Of a stretch of DNA of 63,520 bases, positions 59,085 through 63,520 are shown piece after piece. Location: positions 1 to 63,520 of the forward strand of contig NZ_CAACVB010000016.1 of assembly GCF_900659635.1 (NCBI RefSeq). Direction: 5' to 3'. Position 1 is the first letter of the stretch; each line of letters begins with the position of its first letter. This stretch comes from Actinomadura roseirufa. GTDB lineage: Bacteria; Actinomycetota; Actinomycetes; Streptosporangiales; Streptosporangiaceae. The notes below the pieces were generated by a model. That model saw only the letters and a program-made list of their open reading frames with translations. It was not told where the DNA came from and ran no database searches. The position numbers were made by a program, and so were the translations under genes.

Positions 59085-62000
59085 TGATCTCTCGAAGGGG
59101 CTTCCTCGGGGCCACGGCCGCGACCGGCGCCGTGCTCGGCGTCCCCGCAACGGCGCGGGCGGCGTCCGGCGGCGGGATGCGGGTGACCGCGCTCGACGTC
59201 CAGGACGCCCCGAACCCGCTCGGCATGGACGAGCCCGCTCCCCGGCTCGGCTGGCGGCTGGTCTCGTCGCGCCGCGGCGACGCGCAGACCGCCTACCAGG
59301 TCGTGGTCTCCTCCGGGCGGGACGTCGTCTGGGACAGCGGCCGGGTCGCCTCCGCCGAGACGCGCGACATCGTGTACGGCGGCCGGAAACTGGAGCCGGG
59401 CCGCCGGTACGAGTGGAAGGTGCGCACCTGGGACGCGGCGGGCGGCGCGTCGGGATGGAGCGATCCAGGCTGGTGGGAGACGGGCGTCGGCGACTGGGGG
59501 ACCGGCTGGATCTGGCCGGGTTCCACCGTCCCGGTCTGGGACGACTTCCGCCTGGAGGCCGACCTCACCGTCACCGAGCTGGCGTTCGGCCTGTTCTTCC
59601 GCGCGGACGGCGGTTCCAACGGCTACATGTGGCAGCTCTCCGAGGGGTCGCTGCTGCGGCCGCACAAGCTGGTGAACGGCGCCTGGACGGTCCTGAAGAG
59701 CGTGCCGATCCCGGTCGAGCGGGTGATCGGCACGCCGCTGAAGGTCGCGATCGACGCGCGCGGCGCCACCATCCGCACGTACGTGGACGGCGCGCTCGTG
59801 GACACCCTGTCCGACGGCACGTTCGCGTCCGGCACCGTCGGGCTGCGCACCGACGGCCGCGAGGCGGGCGTGCTGCGGCGGATCACCGTCACCGGCGGCG
59901 GGCCGCCGCTCGACGACGACCTCACCGGCGGCGCGCCCTACCGGTGGAGCGCGGGCGCGGTCGCCGACGGCGAGCTGCGGATCACCAACGCGGTCGCCTT
60001 CCCCCGGCCGTACAACCCGCTGCTGCGCAAGGAGTTCACGCTGCGGGCGCGGCCGTCGCTGGCCCGCGCGTACATCTGCGGGCTCGGCTACCACGAGCTG
60101 TTCATCAACGGCGAGCGCGTCGGCGACCACGTGCTCGACCCGGCGTGGACCGACTACGCGCGCCGCGTCGGCTACGTCGTCCACGACGTCACGCACCACC
60201 TGGCCAAGGGGCGCAACGCGGTCGGGGTCGCGCTCGGGCGCGGCTGGTTCGCCGGGATGGGCACCGGGAAGATGGGGTCCGGCGATCCGGTGCCGGAGCC
60301 CGGCACCGGGTGGGACGGCCGCCAGCGCCTCCTGTTCCGGCTGGTCGCGGACGGTGCCGCGGTCGTCGGCGACGGCACCTGGAAGACCACCCCCGGCCCG
60401 TCGTACTCGGGCGCGGTCACCCCGGACACCGAGCACTACGACGCCCGGCTGGCCGTCCCCGGCTGGTCCTCGCCGGGCTTCGACGACGCGGCCTGGACGC
60501 CCGCCAGGCCGATCCGGACCGCCGGAGTCGAGGTGCGGGCCCAGGCGATCGAGCCCATCAAGATCACCGACTCGCTCCGTCCGGTGAAGATCACCAGTCC
60601 GGCGCCGGGCGTGCACGTGTACGACTTCGGCGTCAACATCGCGGGCGTCGTCCGGCTGAAGGTCCGCGGCCCGGCGGGCACCGAGGTGCGGCTGCGGCAC
60701 GGCGAACGGCTCGACGCGGACGGCACCGTCCACCCCGGCGGACGCGACCAGACCGACACCTACGTGCTGAGCGGAAAGGGCACCGAGATCTGGCAGCCGT
60801 CGTTCAGCTACAAGGGCTTCCAGTTCGTCGAGGTGCGCGGCTACCCGGGCACACCGGGACGCGACGCGCTGCGCGCCCTGCGCCTGCACACCGCCGTCGC
60901 CGACACGGGCCGCTTCACCTGCGCGAACGACCTGCTGAACCGGATCCACGAGGCCGCGCGCTCCACCCTCCTCAACAACCACGTCTCGGTGCCGACCGAC
61001 GGCTCGATGGAGGAGAAGCTGCCGTGGACGGGCGACGCGGGCCTCATGGAGGACTCCGCCTTCGCCAACTTCGACATGCGCCGCTTCTACACGAAGTGGC
61101 TCACCGACATCCGCGACACGCAGGGCGAGGACGGCGACATCGCCTCGTGGGCGCCGCAGCCGCGTCCGGGGTTCCGTCCGCCGTCGCCGTCCTGGGCGAA
61201 CCAGTACGTCGCGACCGTGTGGAACCTGCACCGGTACTACGACGCGTCCTGGGCGCTGGCCGAGTACTACGACTCGCTCGACCGGTACGCCGCCTACGAG
61301 GCGAGACGGCTGGACGGCAGGGGCCTCAGCACCGACGAGTGGGGCGACTACAACGCGCCGTCCGCGCAGAACGCCGCCGTGAACGCGCTGATGGGCACCG
61401 CGTACGTGTACCGGACGCACGTCCAGCTCGCCGAGATCGCCGCCGAACTGGGCAAGGACGCCGACGCGCGGCGCCTGCGCGGCAAGGCCGCCGAGCTGTC
61501 CCGCGCGTTCAACGCCGCGTACCTGGACTCCGGGCGCGGCCTGTACCGGGCCGACGACGCCTACCGGCAGACGCCGAACGTGCTGGCGCTGGCGTTCGGG
61601 CTGGTGCCGTCCGAGCACGTCGACGCGGTGGTGGCGAACCTGGTGCGGGACGTGGCCGAGACCCGCGACGGCCACCTCGACACCGGCGTGCTCGGCACCA
61701 AGTATCTGCTGCCGGTGCTGTGCGACCACGGCCACGCCGACCTCGCCTACCGGGTGGCGACGCAGACCACCGAGCCGAGCTGGGGGTTCTGGTTCGCCAA
61801 CGGCGCGACGTCGCTGTGGGAGATGTGGCACCTCGGCTCGCGCTCGCGCGGCCACGGCTTCCTCGGCACGGTCGACGAGTGGTTCTACCGGTACGTGGCG
61901 GGGATCGAGCCGTCCGCGCCCGGGTTCCGGCGGATCCTGATGCGCCCCTGCCTGCCCGCCGGGCTGGCCGGCGCGGAGGCGTCGATCGACACGGTCCGCG

Positions 62001-62191
62001 GCCGCGCCGCCGTGAGCTGGCGGCGGGACGACGGGCGGCTGGCGTTGCGGGCCGAGGTGCCGGTCGGCGCCGTGGCCGAGGTGCGCCTGCCCGCCGGCGC
62101 CGTCGCGCTGGACGGCGCGCGGCCGCTCGGCCCCGGCCGCTTCGAGGCGGGTCCGGGCGAACATCGATTCCAGGTGAGGAGAGGCCGATGA
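59084..62191 (+). CDS. Tat-exported alpha-L-rhamnosidase (GH78)
   Basis: A 1035-residue glycosidase starting at ATG 59084 (TGATG overlap; GTG 59081 is possible). The twin-arginine signal [20 protein letters not shown] is followed by an Ala-rich cleavage region, so it is exported folded. Domains follow GH78: N-terminal beta-sandwiches (RLGWRLVSSRRGDAQTAYQV, EWKVRTWDAAGGASGW), the Bac_rhamnosid_N block (ARAYICGLGYHELFINGERV), then the catalytic (alpha/alpha)6 barrel with MEEKLPWTGDAGLMEDSAFA, matching the DxRxE..WTGDA motif, and a C-terminal sandwich (FRRILMRPCLPAGLAGAEAS). It releases L-rhamnose from plant or microbial rhamnosides outside the cell, feeding RhaSTPQ. Confidence 0.92.
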   Translation: MISRRGFLGATAATGAVLGVPATARAASGGGMRVTALDVQDAPNPLGMDEPAPRLGWRLVSSRRGDAQTAYQVVVSSGRDVVWDSGRVASAETRDIVYGGRKLEPGRRYEWKVRTWDAAGGASGWSDPGWWETGVGDWGTGWIWPGSTVPVWDDFRLEADLTVTELAFGLFFRADGGSNGYMWQLSEGSLLRPHKLVNGAWTVLKSVPIPVERVIGTPLKVAIDARGATIRTYVDGALVDTLSDGTFASGTVGLRTDGREAGVLRRITVTGGGPPLDDDLTGGAPYRWSAGAVADGELRITNAVAFPRPYNPLLRKEFTLRARPSLARAYICGLGYHELFINGERVGDHVLDPAWTDYARRVGYVVHDVTHHLAKGRNAVGVALGRGWFAGMGTGKMGSGDPVPEPGTGWDGRQRLLFRLVADGAAVVGDGTWKTTPGPSYSGAVTPDTEHYDARLAVPGWSSPGFDDAAWTPARPIRTAGVEVRAQAIEPIKITDSLRPVKITSPAPGVHVYDFGVNIAGVVRLKVRGPAGTEVRLRHGERLDADGTVHPGGRDQTDTYVLSGKGTEIWQPSFSYKGFQFVEVRGYPGTPGRDALRALRLHTAVADTGRFTCANDLLNRIHEAARSTLLNNHVSVPTDGSMEEKLPWTGDAGLMEDSAFANFDMRRFYTKWLTDIRDTQGEDGDIASWAPQPRPGFRPPSPSWANQYVATVWNLHRYYDASWALAEYYDSLDRYAAYEARRLDGRGLSTDEWGDYNAPSAQNAAVNALMGTAYVYRTHVQLAEIAAELGKDADARRLRGKAAELSRAFNAAYLDSGRGLYRADDAYRQTPNVLALAFGLVPSEHVDAVVANLVRDVAETRDGHLDTGVLGTKYLLPVLCDHGHADLAYRVATQTTEPSWGFWFANGATSLWEMWHLGSRSRGHGFLGTVDEWFYRYVAGIEPSAPGFRRILMRPCLPAGLAGAEASIDTVRGRAAVSWRRDDGRLALRAEVPVGAVAEVRLPAGAVALDGARPLGPGRFEAGPGEHRFQVRRGR

Positions 62192-63520
62192 CGGGCAGTC
62201 CGCCCGAGGTCAGGCAGTTGATCGAGCGCGCGCACGCGCTCGGGTCCGACCCGCGCAACACCAACTACGCGGGTGGGAACGCCTCCGCCAAGGCGGTGGT
62301 GGAGGATCCGGTGACCGCGTCGCCGGTCGAGCTGATGTGGGTGAAGGGCTCCGGCGGCGACCTGGGCACGCTGGCCGAGGACGGGCTCGCCGTCCTGCGG
62401 CTCGACCGCCTGCGCGCGCTCGCCAACGTCTACCCGGGTGTCGAGCGCGAGGACGAGATGGTCGCCGCGTTCGACTACTGCCTGCACGGGAAGGGCGGGG
62501 CGGCGCCGTCCATCGACACCGCCATGCACGGCCTCGTGGACGCCGCGCACGTGGACCACCTGCACCCCGACTCCGGCATCGCGATCGCGACGGCGGCGGA
62601 CGGCGCGGAGCTGACCCGGCGGATCTTCGGCGGCCGGGTGGCCTGGGTGCCATGGCGGCGCCCCGGGTTCCAGCTCGGCCTGGACATCGCCGCGATCAAG
62701 GAGGCGAACCCGGGGGCGATCGGCGTGATCCTCGGCGGGCACGGCGTCACCGCGTGGGGCGCCACGAGCGAGGAGTGCGAGGCGAACTCGCTCGACATCA
62801 TCCGCACCGCCGAGACCTACATCGCCGAGCACGGCGGGGACGACCCGTTCGGCGAGGTGATCCACCCGGCGCTCCCGGCCGAGGAGCGGCGGGCGAGGGC
62901 GGCGGCGCTGTTCCCGCTGCTGCGCCGGCTGGCCTCCACCGACCGTCGGCAGGTCGGGCACTTCACCGACTCCGGCACCGTGCTCGACTTCGTCGCCCGC
63001 GCCGAGCATCCGCGGCTCGCCGCGCTCGGCACGTCCTGCCCGGACCACTTCCTGCGCACCAAGGTCGCGCCGATGGTCCTCGACCTGCCGCCGGACGCCC
63101 CACTCGACGACGTCAAGGCGCGCCTCCGCGAACTGCACGCCGCCTACCGCGAGGACTACGCCGCGTACTACGAGCGGCACGCCACCCCCGACTCGCCGCC
63201 GATGCGGGGCGCGGACCCGGCGATCGTGCTCGTCCCCGGCGTCGGCATGTTCTCCTTCGGCGCGGACAAGCAGACCGCGCGCGTCGCGGGCGAGTTCTAC
63301 GTCAACGCGATCAACGTGATGCGCGGCGCGGAGGCGCTGTCGTCCTACGCGCCGATCCCGGAGGCGGAGAAGTTCCGCATCGAGTACTGGGAGCTGGAGG
63401 AGGCCAAGCTCCGCCGCAGGCCGCGGCCGAGGCCGCTGGCGGCGCGGGTCGCGCTGGTCACCGGCGGCGGGTCCGGGATCGGCGCGGCCACCGCCCGCCG
63501 CCTCGCCGCCGAGGGCGCCT
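62188..63520 (+). CDS. rhaEW: bifunctional rhamnulose-1-phosphate aldolase/lactaldehyde dehydrogenase, 3' end cut
   Basis: ATG 62188 overlaps the rhamnosidase stop; the frame is open for 444 codons to the window edge. The N-terminal class II aldolase domain has NTNYAGGNASAKA, the zinc-binding VDHLHPDSGIA and VILGGHGVTAWG. At the edge an SDR domain begins with AARVALVTGGGSGIGAATAR. This aldolase plus SDR fusion is the RhaEW-type enzyme: it splits rhamnulose-1-phosphate into DHAP and L-lactaldehyde and oxidises the latter to L-lactate. About 240 residues are expected beyond the window. Confidence 0.9.
   Translation, partial: MTGSPPEVRQLIERAHALGSDPRNTNYAGGNASAKAVVEDPVTASPVELMWVKGSGGDLGTLAEDGLAVLRLDRLRALANVYPGVEREDEMVAAFDYCLHGKGGAAPSIDTAMHGLVDAAHVDHLHPDSGIAIATAADGAELTRRIFGGRVAWVPWRRPGFQLGLDIAAIKEANPGAIGVILGGHGVTAWGATSEECEANSLDIIRTAETYIAEHGGDDPFGEVIHPALPAEERRARAAALFPLLRRLASTDRRQVGHFTDSGTVLDFVARAEHPRLAALGTSCPDHFLRTKVAPMVLDLPPDAPLDDVKARLRELHAAYREDYAAYYERHATPDSPPMRGADPAIVLVPGVGMFSFGADKQTARVAGEFYVNAINVMRGAEALSSYAPIPEAEKFRIEYWELEEAKLRRRPRPRPLAARVALVTGGGSGIGAATARRLAAEGA

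Noticed and set aside
59024..62164. A 1046-codon open frame antisense to the rhamnosidase gene, and similar long antisense frames at 55208-57814 and 35402-37012
   Set aside because: In DNA this GC-rich, stop codons are rare in every frame. These frames are Arg/Gly/Pro/Val-rich with no domains and lie opposite genes with clear motifs.
1..63520. CRISPR array, prophage structural genes or a classical secondary-metabolite cluster
   Set aside because: No regularly spaced repeats, no phage structural or integrase genes, and no PKS, NRPS, terpene or RiPP core enzymes were seen. The efflux pumps stand with their own regulators.

Overview
The window is about 70% GC, with dense head-to-tail genes that often overlap by 1-4 bases, GTG starts, and actinobacterial families (ECF sigma factors, a Ser/Thr kinase, secreted tripeptidyl-aminopeptidases, CU044_5270- and Lipoprotein_15-type proteins). 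A filamentous actinobacterium is likely; an Actinomadura-like Thermomonosporaceae is a guess from style only. No rRNA, tRNA or CRISPR array was seen. The left edge cuts, or breaks, an acyl-CoA dehydrogenase gene; the right edge cuts a rhamnulose-phosphate aldolase/dehydrogenase gene.

Region 1 (1-17.7 kb) looks like one catabolic regulon. A minus-strand operon (7374 to 1) encodes a CaiB-type CoA-transferase, enoyl-CoA hydratase, acyl-CoA dehydrogenase, SDR, two 3-hydroxyacyl-CoA dehydrogenases, a BadI/MenB-like ring-type hydrolase and a second acyl-CoA dehydrogenase. A divergent FadR/GntR regulator follows (7673-8419). A second minus operon (13941 to 8504) encodes a CUT2-type ABC importer, a PuuE/cyclic-imidase-like deacetylase-fold enzyme and an isochorismatase-fold amidase. 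Divergent from it (14416-17689) lie an FAD dehydrogenase, an EthD-like protein and an MmgE/PrpD protein. Four TGTNNNACA-type sites sit at the promoters of all four units, so I infer one regulator controls import, amide opening, oxidation and CoA-dependent breakdown of an unidentified, probably cyclic compound.

Region 2 (17.7-24 kb): an amino-acid permease, then a minus operon of LuxR-type HTH protein, TetR regulator, acyl-CoA ligase and enoyl-CoA hydratase, and a divergent secreted serine hydrolase. A 36-bp inverted repeat covers the start codons of both the TetR and the hydrolase gene. Region 3 (24-39 kb): an acidic peptide gene beside a papain-fold-like gene, a tandem duplication of a 601-residue secreted peptidase with its flanks, a membrane Ser/Thr kinase, a HbpS/GlcG-like secreted protein, two Lipoprotein_15 lipoproteins with a membrane protein, and two drug-efflux units (HxlR/MFS and MFS-MarR).

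Region 4 (39-47.4 kb) is a decay and rearrangement zone: a fused TetR/MFS scar, an ECF sigma gene without region 4 beside a damaged anti-sigma-like gene, a frameshifted DUF3500 remnant, an inactivated IS5/IS427-type insertion sequence and an ATPase-regulator remnant. Intact genes among them include a wHTH/membrane-protein pair, a HAF-repeat secreted protein, an FBP zinc-finger protein and an ECF sigma/CU044_5270 pair.

Region 5 (47.4-63.5 kb) is a complete L-rhamnose catabolic locus. A LacI-type regulator heads a minus operon with lutABC and rhamnulokinase. The divergent plus operon encodes a rhamnose ABC importer, a remnant of rhamnose mutarotase, L-rhamnose isomerase, a Tat-exported GH78 alpha-L-rhamnosidase and a bifunctional aldolase/lactaldehyde dehydrogenase. 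Together they would take rhamnosides to DHAP and L-lactate, and LutABC would take lactate to pyruvate. LacI-type palindromes lie at both promoters, with a possible third inside the ATPase gene.
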